64,000 bases of DNA from Aureimonas glaciei (lineage in GTDB: Bacteria; Pseudomonadota; Alphaproteobacteria; Rhizobiales; Rhizobiaceae): assembly GCF_014643375.1 (NCBI RefSeq), contig NZ_BMJJ01000001.1, positions 124,001 through 188,000 on the forward strand. Direction: 5' to 3'. The first letter of the stretch is position 1. Every line of letters starts with the position of its first letter. Below, one piece after another: positions 26,324 to 35,904 of this stretch. The position numbers were made by a program, and so were the translations under genes. The notes beneath the pieces were generated by a model that saw only the letters and a program-made list of their open reading frames with translations, searched no databases and was not told the DNA's origin.

Positions 26324-26719
26324 TCAGGGAGTGTCCGTTGCGACAACGGAAGCAAATCCGGCGTATTTCTGGATCTGGCCCTGGAAGGCCAAGAGGGCCG
26401 TGATCACAGCCAGCGAAATCAGGAGACTGGTGACGATAAAGCCCTTGCCGGGCAGGTGTGCAACCTTTTCTTCGAGCCGGATCTGTCGCTCGCGGACGTC
26501 GCGCATGTCGGACCGGAATTCGCGCACGTCGAGCTTCAGTTCTGCGATATCGCGCTCGATGTGATCGACGCTGGCCTCGAGCCTAGCAATGCGGGGCTCC
26601 ATGCCACCACCACTACCCCCACCAGTTTTGAGAGTCTCCTCTACCCTCCGCAAAAGGTCAGTCAATTCCGCTTGCCCGCCATCTACAAGCATAAAGTCAC
26701 GTCGAATTACCTCTGTCAT
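26324..26719 (-). CDS. Small coiled-coil, C-terminally anchored membrane protein (XhlA-like), inserted in the trp operon
   Basis: A 131-residue protein. Residues about 38-92 form a heptad-rich coiled coil ([20 protein letters not shown] and following), then a single transmembrane segment [20 protein letters not shown] (about 94-114) and a short tail. This pattern matches the XhlA-like proteins found in prophages and scattered in many genomes, but no other phage gene is present, so the family call is tentative. It lies between trpB (36 nt upstream) and trpA (46 nt downstream) in the same direction. Its DNA is visibly less G+C-rich than its neighbours, especially the first 60 codons, which suggests acquisition. 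No strong ribosome-binding site precedes the ATG at 26717-26719. It has no evident role in tryptophan synthesis. Confidence 0.7.
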   Translation of the reverse strand: MTEVIRRDFMLVDGGQAELTDLLRRVEETLKTGGGSGGGMEPRIARLEASVDHIERDIAELKLDVREFRSDMRDVRERQIRLEEKVAHLPGKGFIVTSLLISLAVITALLAFQGQIQKYAGFASVVATDTP

Positions 26720-26755
26720 CTGCGCATGCCATTGGACATGGCTGACTCCATTACC

Positions 26756-28002
<1,247 letters not shown>

Positions 28003-28006
<4 letters not shown>

Positions 28007-28686
28007 GTGGCACTCCATTCCGGGTGCAGGCCTGCCCCGTTCAATCTTGCCTTGTCCAGGGCGTCGAAGAAGCCGTGGATGAGGCCGGTGTCCTTGATGC
28101 CGGGGGCGCTCTCGACGCCGGACGACACGTCGAGGCCGGAAGGTTTCGCGCGGGCGAGCGCCGCGGCGATGTTGCCGGCATCGAGCCCTCCGGAAAGCAT
28201 GTATTCGTCGCCAGCGTCAAGCACGGCCAAAAGGTCCCAGTCGAAGGCGACGCCGTTGCCGCCGGGCAGAACCGAGCCTTTCGGCCGCTGGGCGTCGAGA
28301 AGGATCCGGTCGGCGATGCCGCGATAAGCGTCGATCCCCTGGAGGTCGCCGGCACTGCCGATGGACAGCGCCTTCATCACGGGAATGCCTGTGGCGGCGC
28401 GGATTTCGGCGACGCGGCCCGGCGTCTCGTGGCCGTGCAACTGGATCATGTCGGGGCGGACCCAGTCGGCGATCGCCTCGATCGTCTCGTCGTCGAGATC
28501 GACGGTGACCACCACCAGTTTGGCCGGCGCGGCGACCAAGGGCCGCAGCGCAGCCATCTGCGCGACGGAGAGGTGACGCGGACTTTTGTCGAAATGGATG
28601 AAGCCGACATGGCTGGCGCCGCGCGAAACGGCCGCGTGGATCGCCTCCGGCGTCTTCAGCCCGCAGATCTTGATGTCGAGCGTCAT
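28003..28686 (-). CDS. trpF: TrpF, phosphoribosylanthranilate isomerase
   Basis: A 227-residue TIM-barrel enzyme that catalyses the Amadori rearrangement of phosphoribosylanthranilate. Catalytic Cys is in [13 protein letters not shown] and catalytic Asp in [36 protein letters not shown] and [16 protein letters not shown] form the substrate phosphate site. The ATG at 28684-28686 gives the standard [11 protein letters not shown] start. It heads the trpF-trpB-...-trpA-accD-folC block. Confidence 0.97.
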
Positions 28687-28786
28687 GATCGCTCCGTGTC
28701 CCATGCTATGTCGGATCGCGCGATCGTCGCGCGGGGGATCGCGCGCGGATCGCGATCGGCTTCAACGTGTAGAGCATGCCAGGGGT

Positions 28787-29563
28787 TCAGTCGAACCTTA
28801 TGGCGTGCAGCCCGGCGCCTTCCCGCTTCAGCCAGGCGCGGCCATAATCCATGTCCGGGCAGAGCGTGCGGCATAGCGCCCAGAAGGCCGGGCCGTGATT
28901 CATTTCCCGGAAATGCGCCACCTCATGCGCGGCGAGATAGTCGAGCACCGCCGGCGGCGCCATGACGATTCGCCAGGAAAAGGCGAGCCGCCGGTCGGCC
29001 GTGCAGGAGCCCCAGCGGCTTGTCGTGTCCTTCAGGGTCAGCGCCGCCGGTTTCAGCCCGACGGCGGCGGCGTGCCGGTCGACGGCCGCCTGCAGGTCGC
29101 GCCGCGCCTCCCGCTTCAACACGTCGAGGACGCGGCGGGCGAGATGCTGGGGATCGCCGCCGACCTGCAGCACCGGTTCCGCCGCACTTTCCTCGAGCCG
29201 CGAGACGCGCCTTCCCGGCGCGTGCGCGATGCGCAAGGTCGTGCCGCGAAAGGGCAGCAGCGCGCCGTCCGCCACGCGCACCGGCGCCGCCGCGCCGACC
29301 AGCCGGCTCTCCGCCCAGCCCTTGTGGCGCTCGATGAAGTCGAGAATCACCTTCGCCGACATTTTCGGCGGCGCGGTAATGGAAAGCTGGGTGCCGCCCG
29401 GCGAGAGCCGCATGATCAGCCGCTTGGCGCGGGGATTTCGCCGGATCACCAGCGGCAGGCTGACCGAGGCGAATTCGACCGTCGCCGGCAGGGTTTCCGC
29501 GGCCTTGCGCGGCTTGGCCGGGGTCGCCGGGCGGGTCAGGAAGGACGGCAGGCGCAGCGGCAT
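28787..29563 (-). CDS. YgjP-like (M48-type) metal-dependent hydrolase/peptidase
   Basis: A 258-residue protein of the YgjP/DUF45 family. The metal motif is AAHEVAHFREMNHGPAFW, with the HExxH zinc site and a third histidine in NHGPAFW; DTTSRWGSCTADRRLAFSWR is the second family block (WGSC). The N-terminal 30 residues are Pro/Ala-rich and not conserved in appearance. No signal peptide. The family is thought to be cytoplasmic and its substrate is not established. It is 100 nt upstream of trpF in the same direction, so may be weakly co-transcribed with the trp block. Confidence 0.88.
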   Translation of the reverse strand: MPLRLPSFLTRPATPAKPRKAAETLPATVEFASVSLPLVIRRNPRAKRLIMRLSPGGTQLSITAPPKMSAKVILDFIERHKGWAESRLVGAAAPVRVADGALLPFRGTTLRIAHAPGRRVSRLEESAAEPVLQVGGDPQHLARRVLDVLKREARRDLQAAVDRHAAAVGLKPAALTLKDTTSRWGSCTADRRLAFSWRIVMAPPAVLDYLAAHEVAHFREMNHGPAFWALCRTLCPDMDYGRAWLKREGAGLHAIRFD

Positions 29564-29610
29564 GAGACCCGTTCGATTCGGCAGGAGCCCGATTCAATCA
29601 TGCGGGCGAC

Positions 29611-29646
29611 GAAAAAGCGACGGCGACCCAAAGGGGTCGCCGTCGC
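29611..29646 (-). terminator. Intrinsic terminator after the DUF2852 gene
   Basis: On the minus strand a 13-bp perfect stem (GCGACGGCGACCC paired with GGGTCGCCGTCGC, loop of four) is followed directly by TTTTT. It lies 83 nt after the DUF2852 stop. Confidence 0.85.
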
Positions 29647-29728
29647 CAGGGATGATGCCAGAGGCCGGGCGAAGAGGAGACACCTCCGGCCGCCCCTCGT
29701 TCGAGAGACGGCCGTCTGGCGCTCCGGT

Positions 29729-30157
29729 TTAGCCGTCGATGGTCGTGTTGCTCGGGCCGGCCGCATTGCTGCGGCGGCTGGCCATGAAGCGATCGAACTC
29801 TTCCTGGTCCTTGGCCCGGCGCAGTTCACGCGCATAGGCCTCGAACTCGGCGCTCGCCTCCATCAGCCGGCGACGCTCCGCGTCGAGCCGGGCGAGCTCC
29901 GTCTCGCGCCAGTCGTCGAAGGCGACGTTGCCGGTGCGCGGCGTGGCGAAGGGCATGCCGGCGCCCGAGCGCTTCAGGCCGCCGAAGAACCGGTCGGTGG
30001 ACCGGTTGACGTCGTGCCGGAACGTCTCGAGGCGGTCGCCCCACAGGATGTAGGCGATCATGGCCAGTCCAAGCGGCCAGTAGATCATGAAGCCGACCAC
30101 CATCAGACCAATGGTCGCCGGTGTCCAGGCTGGACGAATCAAGGCGTGCGAAGACAT
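29729..30157 (-). CDS. DUF2852 membrane-anchored protein
   Basis: A 142-residue protein with one N-terminal transmembrane segment (TIGLMVVGFMIYWPLGLAMIAYILWG, about residues 15-40) and a charged helical C-terminal half (DDWRETELARLDAERRRLMEAS and ELRRAKDQEEFDRFMASRR). This matches DUF2852, a family found in alphaproteobacteria with no known function. It ends at an intrinsic terminator. It is separated from the PHB depolymerase gene by 166 nt. Confidence 0.85.
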   Translation of the reverse strand: MSSHALIRPAWTPATIGLMVVGFMIYWPLGLAMIAYILWGDRLETFRHDVNRSTDRFFGGLKRSGAGMPFATPRTGNVAFDDWRETELARLDAERRRLMEASAEFEAYARELRRAKDQEEFDRFMASRRSNAAGPSNTTIDG

Positions 30158-30323
30158 CAGTGCTCTTCCCTTTCAAGGAGACCTGCGATGCACCAAGCAT
30201 CGCGTCTCCTGGAAATGGGAATGGCGAAATCCGCGCGCAAGAACTCGAATTTCTTTTTCGGCGGGTCTTGCATCAGGCGCCGCTCTACAGCATCGCCGCA
30301 TGATCTGCGGCGAGCGCCGGGCG

Positions 30324-32165
30324 TCAGGGCTTGCGACGCCCGCGCGAAGAGGGCGATGTTCTCGACGGGACCTTCGTCGTCCTGGCGGCGGCGGTCAGCA
30401 CCTTCGACCCGCCGGTTTCGAGCACCAGAGGCGTGCCGGCAGATGGTGTTTCCGTCAGCGTGGGGGCAGCGGGGGCAACTGCCGCCGGCTTAGCCGCCAC
30501 GGGCCCAGCCGCCATCGGGGCGGCGTCGACCGGCGCAGCCGCGATCGGCGCGACAGCGGCCGGCGTGGCGACGGCCACCGGCGGCGCAGCCTTCGGCTTG
30601 TCGGGCGCTGCGGCGCTGGCGGGCTTTGCCGACGGGATGGTGGGCTTGGTCGTCGCCATCGCAGGTTTACGCGGCTTGGCGACCGTCGCCGGCAGTTTTG
30701 CCGGCGCGGCCACCGGGTTTGCCACGGCGGTCTTCTCGATGGAAACGGGGCTTGCGGCCGGCGTCTCGGCCGGCGCGGCGACGGGCTCGTCGGCGCGGGA
30801 TGCCGGCGCGGTACGGCTCTGCGCCTTCACGTCCCGGCTCATCGCCATCGGGTCTTCGACGCTTTCAGACGCCGCGATCTCCGCCGAGCGGGCAAGCGAC
30901 GCCGCGCTTTTCTTCGGCAGCGCCGCGGCGGCGTGCGTGGTGCCGTGGGTCAGGGCGAAATCGACGATGCGCGGCGCGATTTCGGCGCGGTAGCGCGAGC
31001 CGTTGAAGACGCCGTAATGGCCGACCTTCGGCTGGAGATAGTGGACGCGCATCTCCTCGGGAATCCCGGTGCAGAGCGTCTGCGCCGCCTGCGTCTGGCC
31101 GACGCCGGAAATGTCGTCGTTCTCGCCCTCGACCGTCAGGAGCGCGGTGCGCTTGATGGCGGTGAGGTCGACGCGGTTGCCCCTGTGCATCATCTCGCCC
31201 TTCGGCAGGGCATGGGTGATGAAGACGGTTTCCACCGTCTGCAGGTAGAACTCGGCCGTGAGGTCCATGACCGCCATGTACTCGTCGTAGAACTCGCGGT
31301 GTTTCTCCGCCGAATCGCCGTCGTCCTTGACCAGATGGCCGAAGAATTCCTTGTGGGCGTCGACATGCCGGTCGAGATTCATCGACATGAAGCCGGAGAG
31401 CTGCAGGAAGCCGGGATAGACGTCGCGCAGGAAGCCGGCGTGCGGGAACGGCACCTTCATGATGACATTGTCGCGGAACCAGCCGATGCCCTTGTCCATC
31501 GCCAGCTTGTTGACGACGGTCGGGTTGATGCGGGTGTCGATCGGCCCGCCCATCAGCGTCATGGTGGCGGGATGGCAGGGATCGTCCTGCGCTTCCATGA
31601 CGGCGACCGCCATCAGCACCGGCACCGCGGGCTGGCAGACGGCCATGACATGCGTGTCGGGACCCAGGAAATGCAGCATCTCGATGACGTAGTCGACATA
31701 GTCGTCGAGGTCGAAGGAGCCCATCGCCAGCGGCACCGTGCGGGCGTCCTCCCAGTCGGCGATGTAGACGTCGGCATAGGGCAGCAGCGCCTCCACCGTG
31801 CCGCGCAAGAGCGTCGCGTAGTGGCCCGACATCGGCGCGACGATCAGGAAGCGCGGATCGGCCTTGTGCTTCTCCGGCAGCTGGCGCTCGAAATGCAGGA
31901 GCCGGGCGAAGGGTTTCTGCCAGACCGGCTTGTCGACGACGGGAACGCGCACGCCGTTGACCACGGTCTCGTGGATGCCGAATTCCGGCTTGCCGTAGAC
32001 CCGGGTCGAGCGCTCGAAGACCTCGGCCATGGCCGCAAAAGTCCGGCCGGCCTCGGTGTGCGCGATCGGGTTCAGGGGATGCTGGTAGAACATCTTGGCG
32101 GCGTCGGCGAAGGCCCGCAGGGGGGCAATGGCCGCGTGGTTCCATTCGTAGAAATGATACAACAT
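30324..32165 (-). CDS. phaZ: Intracellular polyhydroxybutyrate depolymerase (PhaZ) with a long Ala/Pro/Lys-rich C-terminal tail
   Basis: A 613-residue protein. Residues 1-410 match cytoplasmic PHB depolymerases: MLYHFYEWNHAAIAPLRAFA at the start, IADWEDARTVPL, and a cysteine nucleophile Cys177 in AVCQPAVPVLMA in place of the serine lipase box. Asp350 lies in VEGENDDISG, and His383 in VGHYGVFNGSRYR. The enzyme breaks down stored PHB granules. Residues about 412-613 form a low-complexity Ala/Pro/Val/Lys-rich tail ending RTSPSSRGRRKP; usual PhaZ proteins stop near residue 410-420. Such tails resemble those of granule- or DNA-binding PHA proteins, so it may tether the enzyme. The ATG at 32163-32165 gives the standard N-terminus. 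Convergent with nothing nearby; a repeat-rich gap lies upstream. Confidence 0.9.
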   Translation of the reverse strand: MLYHFYEWNHAAIAPLRAFADAAKMFYQHPLNPIAHTEAGRTFAAMAEVFERSTRVYGKPEFGIHETVVNGVRVPVVDKPVWQKPFARLLHFERQLPEKHKADPRFLIVAPMSGHYATLLRGTVEALLPYADVYIADWEDARTVPLAMGSFDLDDYVDYVIEMLHFLGPDTHVMAVCQPAVPVLMAVAVMEAQDDPCHPATMTLMGGPIDTRINPTVVNKLAMDKGIGWFRDNVIMKVPFPHAGFLRDVYPGFLQLSGFMSMNLDRHVDAHKEFFGHLVKDDGDSAEKHREFYDEYMAVMDLTAEFYLQTVETVFITHALPKGEMMHRGNRVDLTAIKRTALLTVEGENDDISGVGQTQAAQTLCTGIPEEMRVHYLQPKVGHYGVFNGSRYRAEIAPRIVDFALTHGTTHAAAALPKKSAASLARSAEIAASESVEDPMAMSRDVKAQSRTAPASRADEPVAAPAETPAASPVSIEKTAVANPVAAPAKLPATVAKPRKPAMATTKPTIPSAKPASAAAPDKPKAAPPVAVATPAAVAPIAAAPVDAAPMAAGPVAAKPAAVAPAAPTLTETPSAGTPLVLETGGSKVLTAAARTTKVPSRTSPSSRGRRKP

Positions 32166-32463
32166 CCGCTCCCACTTTCGGTTTTTCGACAGAGTACCAC
32201 TTTTGCCGCACTGCACAACGTCGTGCCGGGATGCCTCTTCCGCAAGCCCGTGACGGCGTCGACGGTCGTGCCCTAGGTGTGGCGCTGCCGGGGATCGTGG
32301 CCCCTTGTCTGCCGGTGAGCATAGGCACGCGGCCCTTGCCCGAAGCCGTCATGAATGTGTCAAATTGTCGCTTTTCGGGGGGCTTGCCGGGAGCGGCAGA
32401 TGCATGGTTTGCGAGGAGTGGATCCGCAGGCGTCCTGGCGGTCGGGCTTTCTGTGCCGGCGCG

Positions 32464-32531
32464 GCAGCGTCAACGCCTCGGCATGGGTTCTCGGGTCAAA
32501 GCCCGAGAATGACTATCGCCAAGGTTTGCGG
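32464..32531. repeat. 68-bp direct repeat, left copy, flanking the GIY-YIG gene
   Basis: Begins GCAGCGTCAACGCCTCGG and contains family D copy D5 (about 32481-32513). It matches 32990-33057 at 65 of 68 positions in the same orientation, 526 nt apart. It lies in the 519-nt gap 32166-32684 between phaZ and the GIY-YIG gene, which has no other gene. Confidence 0.85.
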
Positions 32532-32627
32532 GTCGGCGTCAAGCCTGCCTCCCGAGCTTTCACGAGCGGCCGAGCCTCTCAAACCTAGTCATTCTCGGGC
32601 TTGACCCGAGAACCCATGCCGAGGCGG
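32480..32627. repeat. Palindromic element family D, inverted pair 3
   Basis: Copy D5 (about 32480-32513, inverted: GGCATGGGTTCTCGGGTC then AAAGCCCGAGAATGAC) and copy D6 (32586-32627, forward: TAGTCATTCTCGGGCTTGAC then CCGAGAACCCATGCCGAG). They are 72 nt apart. The stem is CTCGGG rather than the CCCGGC of copies D1-D3; the CCATGCCGAG shoulder is shared. Confidence 0.85.
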
Positions 32628-32684
32628 TGAAAGCCGCACACAGACGTCTTGACGCCGTTCGCCTTCTACGGCGACGCTTAGGGC

Positions 32685-32972
32685 ATGGCGGGATACGTCT
32701 ACATCATGGCAAGCCAGAAAAACGGGACGCTCTACATCGGCGTGACGACCGACCTCTCCCGGCGCGTCTTCGAGCACCAGAATGGTCTCACGCCGGGATT
32801 TACCGCCGACCACGGCTGCAAGCGGCTGGTGTGGTACGAGGAGCACTTCGATGTGCGCGATGCGATCCGCCGCGAAACCGCGCTGAAGACCTGGCGGCGG
32901 GCCTGGAAAGTGGCGTTGATCGAAAGCATCAATCCGGACTGGAACGAGCTTTACCGCGGGATGGGATGGTGA
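32685..32972 (+). CDS. GIY-YIG nuclease-domain protein (UPF0213/YhbQ-like), inside a repeat-flanked cassette
   Basis: A 95-residue single-domain protein. It shows the GIY-YIG core: GYVYIMASQKNGTLYIGVT (the Y..YIG element), then the conserved Arg in DLSRRVFEHQNG, and YEEHFDVRDAIRRETALKTWRR with the conserved Glu. Free-standing proteins of this type are common and their role is mostly unknown; the fold cleaves DNA in homing endonucleases and UvrC. The gene is bracketed by 68-bp direct repeats (32464-32531 and 32990-33057) and by two inverted pairs of family D palindromes, which is the arrangement of a mobile or repeat-associated cassette. The ribosome-binding site is weak (TTAGGGC). Confidence 0.88.
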   Translation: MAGYVYIMASQKNGTLYIGVTTDLSRRVFEHQNGLTPGFTADHGCKRLVWYEEHFDVRDAIRRETALKTWRRAWKVALIESINPDWNELYRGMGW

Positions 32973-32989
32973 CCATCCTGACCCGGATC

Positions 32990-33057
32990 GCAGCGTCAAC
33001 GCCTCGGCATGGGTTCTCGGGTCAAAGCCCGAGAATGACGATCGCCAAAGGTTGCGG
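32990..33057. repeat. 68-bp direct repeat, right copy, flanking the GIY-YIG gene
   Basis: Same orientation and nearly identical to 32464-32531 (three mismatches, near the right end). It begins 18 nt after the GIY-YIG stop and contains family D copy D7. Confidence 0.85.
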
Positions 33058-33216
33058 TGTGCCTCCCGATCTGCGATCTCGCTTCGTTGATCCGAGACGA
33101 CAGACACGAGCGTTCGGCCAGCCAGCCAGTACGGACCATCCGCCCGTGCGATCAAAGATCGCCACCTTGGAATTTAGTCATTCTCGGACTTGATCCGAGA
33201 ACCTATGCCGAGGCGG
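33006..33216. repeat. Palindromic element family D, inverted pair 4
   Basis: Copy D7 (33006-33039, inverted) and copy D8 (33175-33216, forward; stem CTCGGAC-TTGAT-CCGAG) are 135 nt apart. D8 is the most diverged copy. They fill most of the 312-nt gap 32973-33284 between the GIY-YIG and DUF1330 genes; no other gene is seen there. Confidence 0.8.
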
Positions 33217-33284
33217 CAACGCTGCCAAATTGGGTCAGGATCGGCAACCGCATGCTCGGCGGATTCCTGGAAACAGCGCCTACG

Positions 33285-33572
33285 TCAGGCGCCCTCGACG
33301 ATCAGCATCTCGGCCTCGGCGCATTCCTGGCGGATTTTTGCCGCCGCCTGGTAGGCCGGGCTGTCGTAGCAGGCCTTGGCGGCCGCGACGCTGTCGAATT
33401 CGATGACGACGTTGCGGCCGCGCGCGGGGCCTTCTAGATGCGTCACCGGCCCGCCGCGGGCGAGGAATTTGGCGCCGAACTCGGCAAAGGCCGGGGCGGC
33501 GGTCGAGACGTAGTCCTTGTAGCGCTCGGGGTCGCGGACGTCGACGCGGGCGATCCAATAGGCTTTCGGCAT
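33285..33572 (-). CDS. DUF1330 protein (dimeric alpha-beta barrel fold)
   Basis: A 95-residue protein matching DUF1330: MPKAYWIARVDVRDPERYKDY at the N-terminus, then FGAKFLARGGPV and RNVVIEFDSVAAAKACYDSPAYQ. These small ferredoxin-like-fold proteins are widespread and their function is unsettled. It starts 23 nt after the pyrF stop, so the two form an operon. Confidence 0.9.
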   Translation of the reverse strand: MPKAYWIARVDVRDPERYKDYVSTAAPAFAEFGAKFLARGGPVTHLEGPARGRNVVIEFDSVAAAKACYDSPAYQAAAKIRQECAEAEMLIVEGA

Positions 33573-33595
33573 CGGTCTGTCCTTTTCGGTGAACG

Positions 33596-34294
33596 TCAGG
33601 CGGAGGCCATTTCGGCCAGGATGGCGAGCGCGGCCGCGCGCCTGTCGGGGGCAGCGATGATCGGACGGGCGACGACGAGGTGCGAGGCGCCGTCGCGCAG
33701 CGCCTCAGTGGGCGTCGCGATGCGCTTCTGGTCGCCGGCGGCGCTGCCGGAAGGGCGGATGCCGGGGGTGACGAGCGCCATGTCCGGACCGACGAGGCGG
33801 CGCAGCGCCGAGGCTTCCGCCGCAGAGGCCACGAGCCCGCCGATGCCGGCGTCGCGGGCCTGGGCCGCGCGCGTCGCCACGAGGCCGGCGATGGTGCCGG
33901 CATAGCCGGCGGCGGCCAGATCCGCCTCGTCGAGCGAGGTCAGCACGGTGACGGCGAGGATCAGAAGGTCGGAGCCTTCCGCCGCCTTGGCCGCCGCCGC
34001 CATGGCGTGGGGATAGGCGTGGATGGTGGTCATGGCGGCGCCGAGTCTCGAAATGCTCTCGATGCCCTTCTCGACGGTGTTGGCGATGTCGAGGAGCTTC
34101 ATGTCGAGGAAGACGCGCTTGCCCGCGCGCGACATCTCTTCCACCAGTGGCAGGCCGCCGGCAAAGACCAGCTGGTAGCCGATCTTGTAGGTCGAGACCG
34201 CGTCGCCGAGCTCGGCGACGATCGTCTCCGCCTCGCTCCGCGAGGAAACGTCGAGACCGACGATCAGTCTGTCGCGCACATCCGGCTGGTTCAC
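33596..34294 (-). CDS. pyrF: PyrF, orotidine 5'-phosphate decarboxylase
   Basis: A 232-residue TIM-barrel enzyme that makes UMP. The catalytic K-D-K-x-x-D element is [17 protein letters not shown] (Asp, Lys, Asp); [29 protein letters not shown] and [18 protein letters not shown] are standard. The start is the GTG at 34292-34294 with GGGAA upstream; longer open frame has no such support. It precedes DUF1330 by 23 nt and follows the LOV kinase gene by 86 nt. Confidence 0.96.
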   Translation of the reverse strand: MNQPDVRDRLIVGLDVSSRSEAETIVAELGDAVSTYKIGYQLVFAGGLPLVEEMSRAGKRVFLDMKLLDIANTVEKGIESISRLGAAMTTIHAYPHAMAAAAKAAEGSDLLILAVTVLTSLDEADLAAAGYAGTIAGLVATRAAQARDAGIGGLVASAAEASALRRLVGPDMALVTPGIRPSGSAAGDQKRIATPTEALRDGASHLVVARPIIAAPDRRAAALAILAEMASA

Positions 34295-34380
34295 GGCGGT
34301 TCCCTTCGCAGCTGCCGCGGCCAACGGTCTGCCGGGCGGCCCTGAGCTAGCGCAGCTTCGGCCGGCGATCAATCGGCCGG

Positions 34381-35598
34381 TCAGTCCTCGGCCGGCACGT
34401 CGACGGTGACGGTGGTGCCCAGCGTCTGCGAATTGACGTCGATGCGGGCATCGAGCCCGCGCACCAGGGACAGGGTGATGCGGCCGCCGAGCCCGGTGCC
34501 GGTGGACGGTGCCGAAAGGATATCGGCGCCGCTGATCCCCTCCTCAAGCGTGCCGCTGCGGCCGGCGCCCATCGCCTCGGCGATGTCGCGTGCGGTGTTC
34601 TCCTCGGTGAGCTCGACGGCGTCACTGAGGCTCTGGCCGCTGTCCTGGGCTTCCTCGGCGGAGGTCGGCGGGTACGGCCAGGTGCTGCCGGGCGGCAGGC
34701 CGATGCCGTCGTCGGTGACGGTGATGCGGATGACGCCGGAGGACAGCATCTTCAGCCGCGCCTCGACGAGGCCGGAGTCGCGGCCCTTGAAGGCGTGCTT
34801 CAGCGCATTCGTCAGGAGCTCGGAGAACAGCAGGCCGATGCGGGCGGCGCGCTCGACATTCACCTCGATGGCGTCGCAGTCGACATTGATGCGCACCGAG
34901 ACGCGGCCATCGAGATGGCCGATGGTGGCGGCGATGCGGCTGACATAGGCGCCGAGCGCCACCTGGCGGGCCTGCGTCGAGGTGATGCCGGCCTCGGTCA
35001 TCTCCTGGTACAGCAGCTGCAGGCTCTCGATGCGGCGGGCCAGCGCGTTGAAGGCGTCCTCGCTGGTCTTCACCCGTGCCTGCATGCGGATCATGCCGAT
35101 GATCATCGCCAGATGGTTCTTCACCCGGTGCTGGATCTCGCCGAGCGCGGCGTCGAGCTTCAGGCTGGCCTCGTCGTCCTCGGTCGAGACGGCGAGGTCG
35201 CGGCCCTCGCTCATGTCGCGCTGCACGCCGAGAAAGCACTGCAGGTGGTTGTCGCTGTCGTAGAGAGGCGTGATCATCAGGCGGTTGAGGAATTTCGTGC
35301 CGTCGGCGCGGTAGTTGACGATGTCGATGGAGATGTCGCGCTCGTGCTCGATCGCCTCGCGGATCATGCGCGCATGCGCCGGATCGGTCTCCGCGCCCTG
35401 GAGGAAGCGGCAGTTTCGCCCGATGATCGCTTCCATGGCGTAACGCGTCACCCGTTCGAAGGACCGGTTGGCGTAGACGATCGGATTGTCCGGCAGGTTC
35501 GGGTTGGTGAGAACCAGCGCCAGCGGCACTTTCGCCAGCGCGGCCGACGTCATGTCCGGCATCGGCGTGCCCTGCATGGCCTGTCCGTCCTGTCCCAT
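34381..35598 (-). CDS. LOV-domain (blue-light) sensor histidine kinase, HWE/HisKA_2 type
   Basis: A 405-residue soluble kinase. Residues about 20-130 are a complete LOV domain: [20 protein letters not shown], then GRNCRFLQG, whose Cys63 is the residue that forms the light-induced flavin adduct. The other flavin contacts are also present: Asn95 (IVNYRADG), Asn105 (KFLNRL) and Gln126 (FLGVQRD). The dimerisation helix is [13 protein letters not shown] with phospho-acceptor His157, a HisKA_2/HWE form. The ATP domain has [15 protein letters not shown] and [11 protein letters not shown]. Between that G1 box and [19 protein letters not shown] there is an unusual acidic Ser/Glu-rich insert of about 55 residues. 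No receiver domain. Kinases of this class in related bacteria are light sensors that can feed stress or virulence responses. The start (ATG 35598) is uncertain by up to 16 codons. Confidence 0.9.
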   Translation of the reverse strand: MGQDGQAMQGTPMPDMTSAALAKVPLALVLTNPNLPDNPIVYANRSFERVTRYAMEAIIGRNCRFLQGAETDPAHARMIREAIEHERDISIDIVNYRADGTKFLNRLMITPLYDSDNHLQCFLGVQRDMSEGRDLAVSTEDDEASLKLDAALGEIQHRVKNHLAMIIGMIRMQARVKTSEDAFNALARRIESLQLLYQEMTEAGITSTQARQVALGAYVSRIAATIGHLDGRVSVRINVDCDAIEVNVERAARIGLLFSELLTNALKHAFKGRDSGLVEARLKMLSSGVIRITVTDDGIGLPPGSTWPYPPTSAEEAQDSGQSLSDAVELTEENTARDIAEAMGAGRSGTLEEGISGADILSAPSTGTGLGGRITLSLVRGLDARIDVNSQTLGTTVTVDVPAED

Positions 35599-35904
35599 CC
35601 GCGCCCCGCCGATCCGCCATCCGCCCTCTTGCAGATTACCGCGGGCGATAACCCCTCAAAAGGCGATTTGTTTCCGGCGGCTGGTCGGATACGTGAGGCC
35701 CGGCGGGCGGCGCAGCGGGCCGGTGCCGAGCTTTCCGGCCGGCAACGCGCTCGCCTCGGCGGGACGCCGCGGGCGCGAGCAGGAGGGACACGCGGGATGC
35801 GGCCTCGGCCGCCGGGCCCGGTGGCCGGCGGCACAACGCGGTGGGCGGAAAATTTCCAGCGGAAACAGAGGCTAGCCGGGGCGGAGGCTTTGCAAACGCC
35901 GCCG
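35599..35904. other. Intergenic region between polA and the LOV kinase gene
   Basis: 306 nt on the minus-strand path from polA to the kinase. No gene, repeat or clear terminator recognised. It must hold the kinase promoter if the two are not co-transcribed. Confidence 0.3.

Noticed and set aside
26324-26719. XhlA-like gene as evidence of a prophage
   Set aside because: No other phage gene, attachment site or integrase nearby; the flanks are intact trp genes.
30087-32276. 729-codon plus-strand open frame opposite phaZ
   Set aside because: Antisense shadow of the depolymerase; no domain and abnormal composition.
32480-33216. Repeated palindromes as a CRISPR array
   Set aside because: Copies are inverted pairs with unequal spacing and no uniform spacers, and there are no cas genes.
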